Shown here one piece after another: positions 18,294 through 26,854 of a stretch of DNA of 64,000 bases. How positions within the stretch are numbered: the first letter of the stretch is position 1; each line of letters starts with the position of its first letter. This stretch comes from an uncultured Paracoccaceae bacterium (lineage in GTDB: Bacteria > Pseudomonadota > Alphaproteobacteria > Rhodobacterales > Rhodobacteraceae), in assembly GCA_937924905.1 (NCBI GenBank), contig CALDUK010000006.1, positions 1 to 64,000 of the forward strand. The letters are read 5' to 3'. The notes beneath the pieces are model-generated. The model was not told where the DNA came from. It was given only the letters and a program-made list of their open reading frames with translations, and ran no database searches. Made by a program: the position numbers and the translations under genes.

Positions 18294-18316
18294 CTGGAGA
18301 GGCAGAGCCTCTCCAG
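18294..18316 (-). terminator. Strong hairpin downstream of the AAA+ ATPase gene
   Basis: A perfect 10-bp stem (CTGGAGAGGC / GCCTCTCCAG) closes an AGA loop. On the minus strand it lies about 38 bases after the stop of the AAA+ gene, where a terminator is expected. No T run follows, so it may instead be an RNA-stabilising hairpin or a Rho-assisted end. A smaller hairpin (CGGGC / GCCCG) lies at about 18325-18337. The loop core GGCTCTGCC recalls repeat copy A at the window start. Confidence 0.45.
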
Positions 18317-18353
18317 TCAGGCGACGGGCAAAGCCCGACGCGATCCGGTATGA

Positions 18354-19664
18354 TCAGTGAACGATCTTTTCTTCCTTGACGAACATGTTCGCCCAGGCGC
18401 GATCAACCAGTTCCGGCGACATCTGATAGGGAATGCCTTCGAATTCACAAATCGAGATCATCTGGTCGATCAGGAAGATCGGCTGATAGTTCGCATAGAT
18501 GTTGTCGATGGTCGGATACTTGTTCTTGATCAGATAGACCAACGTATCTTCGTCCAGCGGCATCTTGCGTTTGCGCGCAACCATGGCGAAGATTTTCAGA
18601 TAGTCTTCCTGGTTTGGCCCGTCGATCTTGATCTTGAAGAAGATCCGGCGAAGCGCCGCTTTGTCGAAGATCTCATTCGGGTGGAAGTTGGTTGAAAAGA
18701 TCACCAGCGTGTCGAAAGGCACTTCGAATTTCTCGCCAGATTGCAGGGCAAGGATATCCTTGTTCTCTTCAAGCGGAACAATCCAGCGGTTAACCAGCGC
18801 CTGGGGCGGTTCTTCCTGACGGCCAAGGTCATCCACGATGAAAACGCCGCCCGAAGATTTGAGCTGCAACGGGGCCTGATACGTCCGTGCCGTCGGGTTA
18901 TATACCAGATCCAGCATCGACAGCGACAGTTCACCACCTGTGATCACGGTCGGGCGGTCACAGAGAACATAGCGTGTGTCATAGCGGTTCGAGCTGCGGC
19001 GCAGGCTGTTCGGGTCATCCTGCTGTGCTTCTGCGGCTGTGTGGACGATCGGGTCATAGACCGTGATAACCTGGCCGGAATATTCGATGGCGCGCGGGAT
19101 ATAGATTTTGTCGCCAAGCGCATCACGAATACCGTTCGAGATCGACGATTTACCGTTGCCGGGTGGTCCGTACATCAAGATCGAGCGGCCAGCCGAAACC
19201 GCGGGCCCCAAATGATCCAAAAGCTCATCCGGCAAGATCAGGTGGCCCATGGCGCCCGTCAGCTGGTCGCGGGTCACTTGAATGCTGCGAATTGACTGGC
19301 GTTTGACCTGTTCGGAATACACATCAAGCGGTACGGGCATTGCGCCGTAATATTCAGATTGGGCCAGCGCGTCATGGGCGCGGGATTTGCCCGCGTCCGT
19401 CAGTTCAAACCCCATTTCGCCGCCCGAATTCGCGTGCAGCGTACCGGTGGCTTGCAGCAGTTTTTGGTCGCGGGCAAGGTCGATCAATTCCTGGGTCACC
19501 GGAATAGGTAAGCAGATGGCGTTTGAAAGTTCACCGCATGTATCCAGATTCATTCGGAACATTGTTTTCAACAATATGTCCCGCATCATCACCATCGGAA
19601 GCTGCATGGCATCCAGCGAGCGTGGTGCCGGTGGTGCCATAACGTTCGAGGTTTCCATATTCAT
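18354..19664 (-). CDS. AAA+ ATPase with N-terminal winged-helix-like region
   Basis: A 436-aa cytoplasmic protein. Residues 1-110 read as a helical or winged-helix-like domain (PVTQELIDLARDQKLLQATG). The ATPase core follows, with Walker A GPPGNGKS (166-173), Walker B GVFIVDDLGR (273-282), sensor 1 FSTNFHP (N326) and a probable arginine finger in AALRRIFFKI. The C-terminal helical lid includes ANYQPIFLIDQMISICEFEG. I recognise it as a conserved family seen near tad/cpa loci in alphaproteobacteria, but its substrate is unknown to me. It may act as a remodelling factor for pilus assembly or an independent chaperone. The first ATG at 19664 is used; another follows two codons later. Confidence 0.8.
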   Translation of the reverse strand: MNMETSNVMAPPAPRSLDAMQLPMVMMRDILLKTMFRMNLDTCGELSNAICLPIPVTQELIDLARDQKLLQATGTLHANSGGEMGFELTDAGKSRAHDALAQSEYYGAMPVPLDVYSEQVKRQSIRSIQVTRDQLTGAMGHLILPDELLDHLGPAVSAGRSILMYGPPGNGKSSISNGIRDALGDKIYIPRAIEYSGQVITVYDPIVHTAAEAQQDDPNSLRRSSNRYDTRYVLCDRPTVITGGELSLSMLDLVYNPTARTYQAPLQLKSSGGVFIVDDLGRQEEPPQALVNRWIVPLEENKDILALQSGEKFEVPFDTLVIFSTNFHPNEIFDKAALRRIFFKIKIDGPNQEDYLKIFAMVARKRKMPLDEDTLVYLIKNKYPTIDNIYANYQPIFLIDQMISICEFEGIPYQMSPELVDRAWANMFVKEEKIVH

Positions 19665-19800
19665 GGGTACAACCCTGCCTTAGACAATTAATTTCTGTAC
19701 GTGCCCCGTCGTTGCCCGAATTTGAACAATAACCAACGGCACACCTGTTCGAAGACAACGTTGACCGTTTATTGTGGCCAAAAAATGGAAGGGGTGAGGA

Positions 19801-21423
19801 ATGAGCAGGCCTAATCCGTTTCTTCTGATCTTTGTGTTTGCGGCGTTCATCACATTGTTTGGTGGGGTGACCTGGCTTGTCGGTGGCCTTTATCTGGATA
19901 CCCATGAGGGCGATTCCTTCCATCTTTTGGATGTTCTGACGCGGATGGAACGCGGGGATGTCCCGCATTTGGATTTCCTGACACCGATCGGGGCTTTGGC
20001 GTTTTGGCCGATCACATATTTCATCGCGGCGGATTTTCCGGCGGGGCAGGCGATTATTCTGGCGCAGTTCATGGTCGCTGCCGTGCTTTTGCCGGTTGCA
20101 GTTTATATCGCTTGCACCCGGTTGCCGCGCGGCTGGGCGATTTACTTTGGGTGCTTGGTGCTCGCTCTGCCAGTGGCGCTGAGTTATGGGACAGCGACGG
20201 CGGGCGTGGGGGTGTCGATGCACTATAACCGCTGGGCGTGGAGCGTGGCGTTCCTTGTTCTGGCTTTGGTGCTGATCCCTGCACGTGGTCGGTCATTTGC
20301 AGGTGTGGATGGCATTTTGGCTGGGCTTCTTGTTTCAGCGCTTGTCTTGTTGAAGATCACTTACTTCGTCGTCATGGGGCCGGTCGTGATGCTGGCACTT
20401 TGGGCGATGCATGGGCCCCGGGGCGCGCTGGCTGCCTGTGCGTCTGGCGCATTGGTCTTTGTGACGGTCGCGCTGGTTCAGGGTTTCGGGTTCTGGGCGG
20501 CGTATCTTAGTGATCTGATCCACGTCGCCGGGAATGAAATTCGCCCTTATGTCGGGCTGTCATTCGACAAGATCATTGCAGGGCCATCGCATATCGCGGG
20601 TACGTTGATCGGTGTGATCGCGATGCTTTGCTTGCGCCAGTCGCTTGGGACTTTCGCGGGGTTGGCCGTGCTGATCCTGGTGCCGGGATTTCTGTATATC
20701 ACCTACCAGAATTTCGGGAATGATCCGCTTTGGCTGGCTTTTTTGCCGGTTCTTTTGTGGGCCTTGCGACCGCCGCAAGAAACGGTGCGTGTACTGGGCT
20801 GGGACGCCGCCCGCGTCATGGGCGTTCTTTCGGTCGCAGCGCTTGCGGTTATTTTTCCATCGCTCTTCAACATCGCCACGTCGCCTTTGGCGCATGCAAG
20901 CGTCGACAGGGCGCGGTTCATGCCGCTTTTGCCTGCGGATGCCGGGCATCAGGATGTTTTTATCCGGGCGGATCGTGCCTATACCACGACCGCTCAGATT
21001 TTTCGGGATGACGCGCCGGGCCCCTGGGCGCGTTTTCGGGACGCAGCCGGACGACAAGACACGCATGAGTTTCAAGGCGTGCGGTTTCAGAATTGCGAAT
21101 GGATGGCGGGCAGCCGCGCTATATTCGAGGTGTTGGGCGCGGATTTGGAAACCGCCGGAATTGCGCCCGGCAGCTATGTGTTCACAGCGGATCTGTTGGG
21201 GGCCTATTGGTTCTTTGCCGATGTTCGCCCGGCGCCGGGAAGTGCCCCTTGGTATTATGGTGGGCTAAGTGGATTGGACGAAACGGATTATGTGATGATC
21301 CCGAAATGTGGGTTTGTCACCCATGTGCGTGGTGTCGTCCTGCGCGAGATGAAGGCGTCGGACTACGAGTTTGATCTGGTGCGCGACAACGATCTTTACG
21401 CGTTGTTCCGCGTTACCCGTTGA
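19801..21423 (+). CDS. Polytopic membrane protein of unknown function
   Basis: A 540-aa protein with an N-terminal hydrophobic segment (FLLIFVFAAFITLFGGVTWLV) and roughly nine to ten more spans up to about residue 350. A C-terminal soluble domain of about 180 residues follows, probably outside the membrane. The soluble part contains FQNCEWMAGSRAIFEVLGADLE and ends DNDLYALFRVTR. The first extracytoplasmic loop (DTHEGDSFHLLDVLTRMERGDVPHLDFLTPIG) resembles the acidic loop of GT39/GT83-type lipid-linked sugar transferases, so that class is a guess. GGAAGGGGTGAGGA precedes the ATG. Its end overlaps the end of cpaA on the other strand by 11 bases. Confidence 0.7.
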   Translation: MSRPNPFLLIFVFAAFITLFGGVTWLVGGLYLDTHEGDSFHLLDVLTRMERGDVPHLDFLTPIGALAFWPITYFIAADFPAGQAIILAQFMVAAVLLPVAVYIACTRLPRGWAIYFGCLVLALPVALSYGTATAGVGVSMHYNRWAWSVAFLVLALVLIPARGRSFAGVDGILAGLLVSALVLLKITYFVVMGPVVMLALWAMHGPRGALAACASGALVFVTVALVQGFGFWAAYLSDLIHVAGNEIRPYVGLSFDKIIAGPSHIAGTLIGVIAMLCLRQSLGTFAGLAVLILVPGFLYITYQNFGNDPLWLAFLPVLLWALRPPQETVRVLGWDAARVMGVLSVAALAVIFPSLFNIATSPLAHASVDRARFMPLLPADAGHQDVFIRADRAYTTTAQIFRDDAPGPWARFRDAAGRQDTHEFQGVRFQNCEWMAGSRAIFEVLGADLETAGIAPGSYVFTADLLGAYWFFADVRPAPGSAPWYYGGLSGLDETDYVMIPKCGFVTHVRGVVLREMKASDYEFDLVRDNDLYALFRVTR

Positions 21424-21904
21424 AAATCGCAATCAGCAGATAAAACAAAAGCGCGGGTGCCAGGGCAAACCCCATAGGAAACTCACGGCGTGTCCAGCTT
21501 TCCCAATCGGGAAATTTGCCGCGGATCGCGTCTGACCGGCGGGCCGAGCGGTGCAGGAAAAACGCCCCAACGGTAGTCGCGCCCAAGAGGAACATGAACA
21601 TCATCAGATCCTGAACCGCCACAAACGGGGCCATGGCCGCGCCGAATTTCGCGTCTCCCGCGCCCATGGCGCCCACGGTGCTGAGGATGAAGCCAATCAC
21701 AAGGACAACGGCGAAATGCGCATAGCGCCAAAGGTAGTCGTTGAAGGGAAGCGCAATCAGCCCGATCACCACGAACACAGCCAGCAATGCCAATACAGCC
21801 TTGTTGGGGATCTTCATCGTGGCCATATCGCTCCACGAGACCCAAACAACGATTGGCAAGACAAACGGTAAAAACCACGCCGCAGTGGTCCAGTCGATCG
21901 ACAT
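21413..21904 (-). CDS. cpaA: Prepilin peptidase CpaA/TadV, A24 family
   Basis: A 163-aa inner-membrane aspartic protease that cleaves Flp-type prepilin leaders. The two catalytic aspartates are D26 in SWSDMATMKIPN and D84 in GAGDAKFGAA, matching the short CpaA/TadV type without the N-terminal methylase region. About five membrane spans are visible. It is the last gene of the pilus locus, 9 bases after a TPR lipoprotein gene. Substrates should be the Flp pilins at 31273-31849. The ribosome-binding site at 21904 is weak. Confidence 0.92.
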   Translation of the reverse strand: MSIDWTTAAWFLPFVLPIVVWVSWSDMATMKIPNKAVLALLAVFVVIGLIALPFNDYLWRYAHFAVVLVIGFILSTVGAMGAGDAKFGAAMAPFVAVQDLMMFMFLLGATTVGAFFLHRSARRSDAIRGKFPDWESWTRREFPMGFALAPALLFYLLIAIFNG

Positions 21905-21913
21905 TCGCGTGGC

Positions 21914-22774
21914 TTACCCGGTCTCGTTTTCCAAGGCTTCAAGGCTGCGCACGGCTGCTTCGAAGTGTTGTGGATGGGTTGAAATCGCTTCGGCCAAAAG
22001 GGCTTTGCCCGTGCTGATATCGCCTTGCTTGATGGCGGACAGGGCGGCTGTGTGAATAAGCTGCGCGCGTTCGATCTGCGTCATCTGGATCACGGGTAGA
22101 TCGTATTTCCGCTGCGCTGCGCGGGCCAGGACTAGGTTGTTCTTGGCGGTGAACATATTGCTGTCATAGGTCAATGCTTCGGCGAACAGTTGTTCGGCGC
22201 CTGGGTAGTCGCCGCGGGTCAGCTTTGAAAAACCCCAGTTGTTCAGGGTGCCAGACGGTGTGGTGGTCAAGCCGATAGCAATTTCATAGAAACTGTCGGC
22301 TTTCTTCCATTCCTTGTTGCTGTCGGCGATGATCGCTTCCAGCCGGTAACGCTTGAACGTTTCATGCGTGGGCGGGATGCGGTCAAGCTGCGCTTCGGCT
22401 TCGTCCCAGTTGTTCGAACGGATCAAAGCGTCGGCGTAATCGACCCGGTCTTCGTTCGTTGCACCCGGCATACCGACCACGGCCTTCCAGGCCGATGCTG
22501 CTGCTGAGGGTTTTTTGGCGCGCACCAGCGACTTTGCCAGACCACGCCGCAAATCAATGCGGTTCGGGCTGTCCGCCAAAGTGCGTTCAAAAAATGCGAC
22601 GGCCTCGTTCGGGTCGGCCACCTGCAACATCACGTCGTTCAGGTTGGTTTCGTCGATGACATTGACGTCTTTCAACGCTTGTTCGACATCGGCGTCGGTC
22701 GCGTTCTGACCGCCGCAGGCCGACAGAAGCGCAATGCTGCCAACACAAATTGTAAGAAGTCCCGTGCGTCGCAT
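21914..22774 (-). CDS. tadD: TPR lipoprotein, TadD-like
   Basis: A 286-aa lipoprotein: the signal MRRTGLLTICVGSIALLSAC has a lipobox LSAC with the acylated cysteine at residue 20. The mature part is helical, with TPR-like repeats (FFERTLADSPNRIDLRRGLA; EQLFAEALTYDSNMFTAKNN; ALLAEAISTHPQHFEAAVRS). TadD-type proteins are thought to act as pilotins or scaffolds for secretin assembly. The start at 22774 is chosen because AAGGGAAGAAG precedes it and it restores the lipoprotein signal. It follows a second, shorter TPR lipoprotein gene by 55 bases. Confidence 0.85.
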   Translation of the reverse strand: MRRTGLLTICVGSIALLSACGGQNATDADVEQALKDVNVIDETNLNDVMLQVADPNEAVAFFERTLADSPNRIDLRRGLAKSLVRAKKPSAAASAWKAVVGMPGATNEDRVDYADALIRSNNWDEAEAQLDRIPPTHETFKRYRLEAIIADSNKEWKKADSFYEIAIGLTTTPSGTLNNWGFSKLTRGDYPGAEQLFAEALTYDSNMFTAKNNLVLARAAQRKYDLPVIQMTQIERAQLIHTAALSAIKQGDISTGKALLAEAISTHPQHFEAAVRSLEALENETG

Positions 22775-22829
22775 GTCTTCTTCCCTTGCTGCTCTTTCCC
22801 GCTTGCCCCGCCTTGATTGGTTCAAGGTT

Positions 22830-23387
22830 TCAGGGTGTTTCGAGGATCTGGTACGAACCAGGCCCACGTCTGACCAAGCGAAATTCTTCGGGCGCAGAAT
22901 AAGTTGGATTTTCCAGTTTTGCGAGGGCCAAGAGCAGGTTTTCGCGGATTTCCGCGCTTTCCCCGCTGTCGAGTGCAAAAGCAACACGGAAGACGCGGCT
23001 GGCTTCGCCGTATTTCCCCTGCTCCATCAGCACGACGCCAAGGTTATTCCAGGCAGGTGGAAAGGTCTCGTCAATCTCTGTCGCGCGACGCAGGATTTGT
23101 TCAGCCTGATTGAGACGCCCAAGCTGCAAATTTGCAGACCCGATGGCGGATAGAACATCAACCGTGGCCCCTTCTTCCGAGGCGGCACGCAGGTATGACT
23201 TTAGCGCCAATTCGTATTGGCCGGCAGCCATGAGACGATGGCCAACTGTTAAGCCATCGACACTTCTGGCATTTTCGTCGACCCCCGGTGCAAATGTACC
23301 GCCCTCAAATGGTTGAAGGCCGCCTGACGAACAAGCGGCCAACAAAATCGACGCGGTAAGCGCCAAGGCAGGATATCTGTCTCGCAT
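22830..23387 (-). CDS. tadD: Short TPR lipoprotein, TadD-like
   Basis: A 185-aa lipoprotein with signal MRDRYPALALTASILLAAC and lipobox LAAC (C19). The TPR-containing middle has LMAAGQYELALKSYLRAASE, NLQLGRLNQAEQILRRATEI and NNLGVVLMEQGKYGEASRVF. It lies between tadC (11-base gap) and the longer TPR lipoprotein, so two TadD-like products come from one operon. They share fold and localisation but little sequence, suggesting non-redundant roles at the outer-membrane secretin. Which one is the true TadD cannot be decided by eye. Confidence 0.85.
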   Translation of the reverse strand: MRDRYPALALTASILLAACSSGGLQPFEGGTFAPGVDENARSVDGLTVGHRLMAAGQYELALKSYLRAASEEGATVDVLSAIGSANLQLGRLNQAEQILRRATEIDETFPPAWNNLGVVLMEQGKYGEASRVFRVAFALDSGESAEIRENLLLALAKLENPTYSAPEEFRLVRRGPGSYQILETP

Positions 23388-23398
23388 TTGCCCCTAAT

Positions 23399-24400
23399 TC
23401 AGAAGCTCGCATTGCTTAGGGTCACCGCAATCTCGTAGATCGAAGGGCCGATCAGAATGATGAGAAGTGGCGGAACCGTTAACATCATTGTGGCAAGTGT
23501 CATCTTGGTTGGCAACTTGTTTGCCTTTTCTTCAGCGCGCATGATGCGTTTGTCGCGCATTTCTGCCGAGAAAACCCGCAGTGCTTCGGAAATGGACGTA
23601 CCAAAGGTCGCCGACTGGATCAAAACGGTGACGAAGCTGGACACATCCGGCACACCGGCGCGTTCAGACATATCGCGAAGAACGCTTGTTTTGTCTTTAC
23701 CGGCTTTCATCTCGTTTGCGACCATTTCGAATTCTTCGGCAAGGGCAGGATAGCCCGCCTTGATTTCGTTCGAGACCCGGATGATCGACTGATCAAGCGA
23801 CTGACCTGCTTCGACGCAGACCAGCATCATATCAAGACTGTCGGGGAAACCGTTGGTGATTTCTTCCTGACGGGTCTGCTGGCGTTTTGTTACCCAGTAC
23901 TTTGGCAACATATAGCCAACGATCCCGGGGATCAGAATGCTGCCGATCGAGGCTTGCAACGACGGTTCGCCCGTGGCCGATGAATAGATGGCAAAAAGGG
24001 CACCAATCAAAAGGAAAGCAACGCCGAGAAGGAACTGCAGAAAGTGATAGGTCCGCACAGCATCCTTGCTGCGATAGCCCGCCTGAAGCAGCTTTAGCTT
24101 TACTTCTGAATATTGCTTTTCGTCCTGCGGTTCCAGGAAGTTGGCGTATTTGTCCAGCTTCTTGGCGTTCTTGTTGTTGCCGCGGCGAAGACGGGGGCCG
24201 TCTTCGTTGTCGCTGGCCCCGGACCGTGCGGCATCACGAAGCTGATCGAACGGATCCTTTTGCTTTTTCAGCATGATCGGCAAGGTCAGCAGCACAAGGA
24301 ACATGCCAAGCACGCCGATAATCAAGAGCGGACCCAGTTCTCCGAAGTTTTCGGTCAGCCAATCGTTGGCGAAAGAAAAGAGGTTGGTTACGAATTCCAT
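23399..24400 (-). CDS. tadC: Tad pilus inner-membrane platform protein TadC
   Basis: A 333-aa protein of the T2SSF platform family. It has an N-terminal membrane span (GPLLIIGVLGMFLVLLTLPIML), a charged cytoplasmic stretch, two central spans, and the T2SSF domain with GFPDSLDMMLVCVEAGQSLDQSI and TFGTSISEALRVFSAEMRDKR. A C-terminal span (LATMMLTVPPLLIILIGPSIYEI) closes it. It forms the platform with TadB that the CpaF ATPase drives. The ATG at 24400 is 5 bases after the tadB stop, consistent with translational coupling. Confidence 0.93.
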   Translation of the reverse strand: MEFVTNLFSFANDWLTENFGELGPLLIIGVLGMFLVLLTLPIMLKKQKDPFDQLRDAARSGASDNEDGPRLRRGNNKNAKKLDKYANFLEPQDEKQYSEVKLKLLQAGYRSKDAVRTYHFLQFLLGVAFLLIGALFAIYSSATGEPSLQASIGSILIPGIVGYMLPKYWVTKRQQTRQEEITNGFPDSLDMMLVCVEAGQSLDQSIIRVSNEIKAGYPALAEEFEMVANEMKAGKDKTSVLRDMSERAGVPDVSSFVTVLIQSATFGTSISEALRVFSAEMRDKRIMRAEEKANKLPTKMTLATMMLTVPPLLIILIGPSIYEIAVTLSNASF

Positions 24401-24405
24401 GAGGA

Positions 24406-25374
24406 TCAGACCTTGATGTTCACAAGCATGCGCATGACGAAGATGTTCACAACCAAGAAGGCCGCGACGACCAGACAGGCCGGGATGAAATAGGCTGTCT
24501 CGCGCACGTCGTCATAATAGTTCGGCTGGATGACGTTGATCATAACAAGCGCAAGGATAGGGAACATTGACAGAAACATGCCCGACCATTTCGCTTCAGC
24601 TGTGATCGCCTTGACGCGCCGGAACAGTTTGAAGCGCGACCGGACAACCTTTGCCAGACCGTCGAGAATTTCTGCAAGGTTACCACCCGAGGTTTGCTGG
24701 ATGGTCACCGCAACGGCTAGGAAGCGCATGTCTTGCATGTCCAGACGTTCGGCCATGTGTTTCAAAGCTTCGCCAACGTCGCGCCCATAGGCCGCTTCGT
24801 CAGAAATGACGCCCATCTCGGTGCCGAGCGGGTCGGGGACTTCTTTTGCAACAATCTGAAGCGCCGACGTGAACGGATGGCCAACACGCAAGCTGCGGAC
24901 CATCAGTTCAACCGCGTCCGGCAATTGTTCTTCCACCATCGCAAGGCGTTTCTTGGCGGTGTTATTGACCCAAACAAAGACGGCGCCGACGCCCATGATG
25001 ACTGAGACGACAACGCGGATCAAAAGAGATGCGCCAGTGCCGAAGGTCAGTAGAACAAAGGCGACCATTGTCAGCACACCCATCAGCATGATCAACTGCG
25101 CAGGTGTAAAGGCGATATTCGCCTTTTGCGCCTTGTCCGCCAGAATGGCGTACAAAGGGATAGACTGCGATTTCATGTGTTGGGACATTTCCTTGCGGAG
25201 TTGTTCCAGCACCTGTTCGCGGCCCGCACCCTTTTCGAGCATGTCGAGACGGCGGTTAACCCGATTGTTGAGCGAGATCGATTTCCCGAAAACCGTCAGG
25301 TAGATGCCCTGCACCAGGGCAAGGACGGCCAGGAAAATCAGGCCATAGATTAGGGGTTCAGCAGAGATAATCAT
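24406..25374 (-). CDS. tadB: Tad pilus inner-membrane platform protein TadB
   Basis: A 322-aa T2SSF-family protein. It has an N-terminal span (LIYGLIFLAVLALVQGIYLTV), paired spans near 95-130 (LIMLMGVLTMVAFVLLTFG, LIRVVVSVIMGVGAVFVWV), a cytoplasmic T2SSF domain with QLPDAVELMVRSLRVGHPFTSALQ and TIQQTSGGNLAEILDGLAKV, and C-terminal spans. It partners TadC. GGAG precedes the ATG, which is 6 bases after the cpaF stop. Together cpaF-tadB-tadC form the motor unit in the standard order. Confidence 0.94.
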   Translation of the reverse strand: MIISAEPLIYGLIFLAVLALVQGIYLTVFGKSISLNNRVNRRLDMLEKGAGREQVLEQLRKEMSQHMKSQSIPLYAILADKAQKANIAFTPAQLIMLMGVLTMVAFVLLTFGTGASLLIRVVVSVIMGVGAVFVWVNNTAKKRLAMVEEQLPDAVELMVRSLRVGHPFTSALQIVAKEVPDPLGTEMGVISDEAAYGRDVGEALKHMAERLDMQDMRFLAVAVTIQQTSGGNLAEILDGLAKVVRSRFKLFRRVKAITAEAKWSGMFLSMFPILALVMINVIQPNYYDDVRETAYFIPACLVVAAFLVVNIFVMRMLVNIKV

Positions 25375-25380
25375 AACCGT

Positions 25381-26835
25381 TTACTCCGCCGCGAAGGGTT
25401 CAAAGATGGCCGCTGGAAGGTCATAGCCCCACATGCGGAAACGTTCGGAATAGTGGCTGCGCACACCGGTTGCCGTGAAGTGACCGATGATCTTGTTGTC
25501 GGGTGTCAGGCCAACGCGCTGATAGCGGAACACCTCTTGCATCGAAATCACTTCGCCTTCCATCCCCGTCACCTCGGTGATCGAAACCATGCGGCGCGAA
25601 CCATCTTGCAGACGGGATGCCTGCACGATCAGGTTTACAGCGCTTGAGATTTGCGACCGCACCGCTTTGATTGGCATTTCAATGCCTGCCATGGCGATCA
25701 TGTTTTCCAAACGGCTGACACCATCCCGGGCGCTGTTCGCGTGGATGGTGGTCATCGACCCGTCGTGGCCGGTGTTCATGGCCTGAAGCATGTCGATAAC
25801 TTCTTCGCCACGCGTTTCCCCCACGATGATACGGTCTGGACGCATACGAAGCGCGTTTCTCAGACAATCGCGCTGGGTGACAGCGCCTTTGCCTTCGACG
25901 TTTGGCGGACGGCTTTCCATCCGGCCAACATGGGTCTGTTGCAGCTGCAGTTCCGCCGTATCCTCAATCGTCAGGATGCGTTCATCGTTGTCGATAAAGG
26001 ACGACAGCGCGTTCAGGGTTGTGGTTTTACCAGAACCGGTACCGCCCGAGACGATAACGTTCAGGCGTGTCGCCACAGCGGCCTGCAAATAGGCGGCCAT
26101 TTCTTCGGTGAAGGCGCCGAAATTGACCAGATCGTCAATCGCCAGCTTTTCTTTCTTAAACTTACGAATAGAGACAAGTGAACCGTCCACCGCAATTGGC
26201 GGCACCATCGCGTTAAAACGCGAACCGTCGCCAAGACGGGCATCGACGTAAGGGTTCGATTCATCGACGCGACGACCCACGGCCGAAACGATCTTGTCGA
26301 TGATCCGCAAAAGGTGACGTTCATCCTTGAAGGTTGTGTCGGTCAGCTCAAGGCGGCCGGCGCGTTCGACGAAGACCTGTTGTGGGCCGTTGACCAGAAT
26401 GTCGTTGACCGTGTCGTCTTTCAGAAGCGGCTCAAGCGGGCCAAGCCCGGTGACTTCGTCATACAAATCCTGGTTCAGCGTTTGGCGTTCTTCGCGGTTC
26501 AGCACCACGCCCATTTCATCCAGCGCTTCACCGGAAATGGATACGATTTCCGCGCGCAGGTCGCTTTCTGACGCCGTATCGAGCGCGCCGAGGTTCAGGT
26601 TGTCGAGAAGGCGCTTGTGCAACTCGAGCTTGATCTCGCCCAAACGTTCCTTGCGCTTGCGTTCCTTGTCCGCGGCCTGAACCTGACCGGGGTTGCGACT
26701 GACATTGCGCCGCTTGACTTCAACGGCTGTAGACGAAGACGCAGGCTGCGAAACAGGGCGGCTTTTTGCTTGGCCACCTGGAATTGACTTCAATTCCGGT
26801 GAACCCTGATCGCCTTTTTTATATTTAGAAAACAA
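25381..26835 (-). CDS. cpaF: Tad pilus secretion ATPase CpaF/TadA, TTG start
   Basis: A 484-aa hexameric secretion ATPase. A basic, low-complexity N-terminus of about 65 residues is followed by the N-terminal domain. The ATPase has Walker A GGTGSGKT (264-271), the Asp-box [12 protein letters not shown], Walker [15 protein letters not shown] and the His-box [14 protein letters not shown]. It powers Flp pilus assembly from the cytoplasmic face. The start is TTG at 26835: AAGGAG lies seven bases before it, and no better in-frame ATG exists before conserved sequence. The cpaE stop precedes by 19 bases on the same strand. Confidence 0.93.
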   Translation of the reverse strand: MFSKYKKGDQGSPELKSIPGGQAKSRPVSQPASSSTAVEVKRRNVSRNPGQVQAADKERKRKERLGEIKLELHKRLLDNLNLGALDTASESDLRAEIVSISGEALDEMGVVLNREERQTLNQDLYDEVTGLGPLEPLLKDDTVNDILVNGPQQVFVERAGRLELTDTTFKDERHLLRIIDKIVSAVGRRVDESNPYVDARLGDGSRFNAMVPPIAVDGSLVSIRKFKKEKLAIDDLVNFGAFTEEMAAYLQAAVATRLNVIVSGGTGSGKTTTLNALSSFIDNDERILTIEDTAELQLQQTHVGRMESRPPNVEGKGAVTQRDCLRNALRMRPDRIIVGETRGEEVIDMLQAMNTGHDGSMTTIHANSARDGVSRLENMIAMAGIEMPIKAVRSQISSAVNLIVQASRLQDGSRRMVSITEVTGMEGEVISMQEVFRYQRVGLTPDNKIIGHFTATGVRSHYSERFRMWGYDLPAAIFEPFAAE

Positions 26836-26854
26836 TGTCTTGCTCCTTCGTCAG

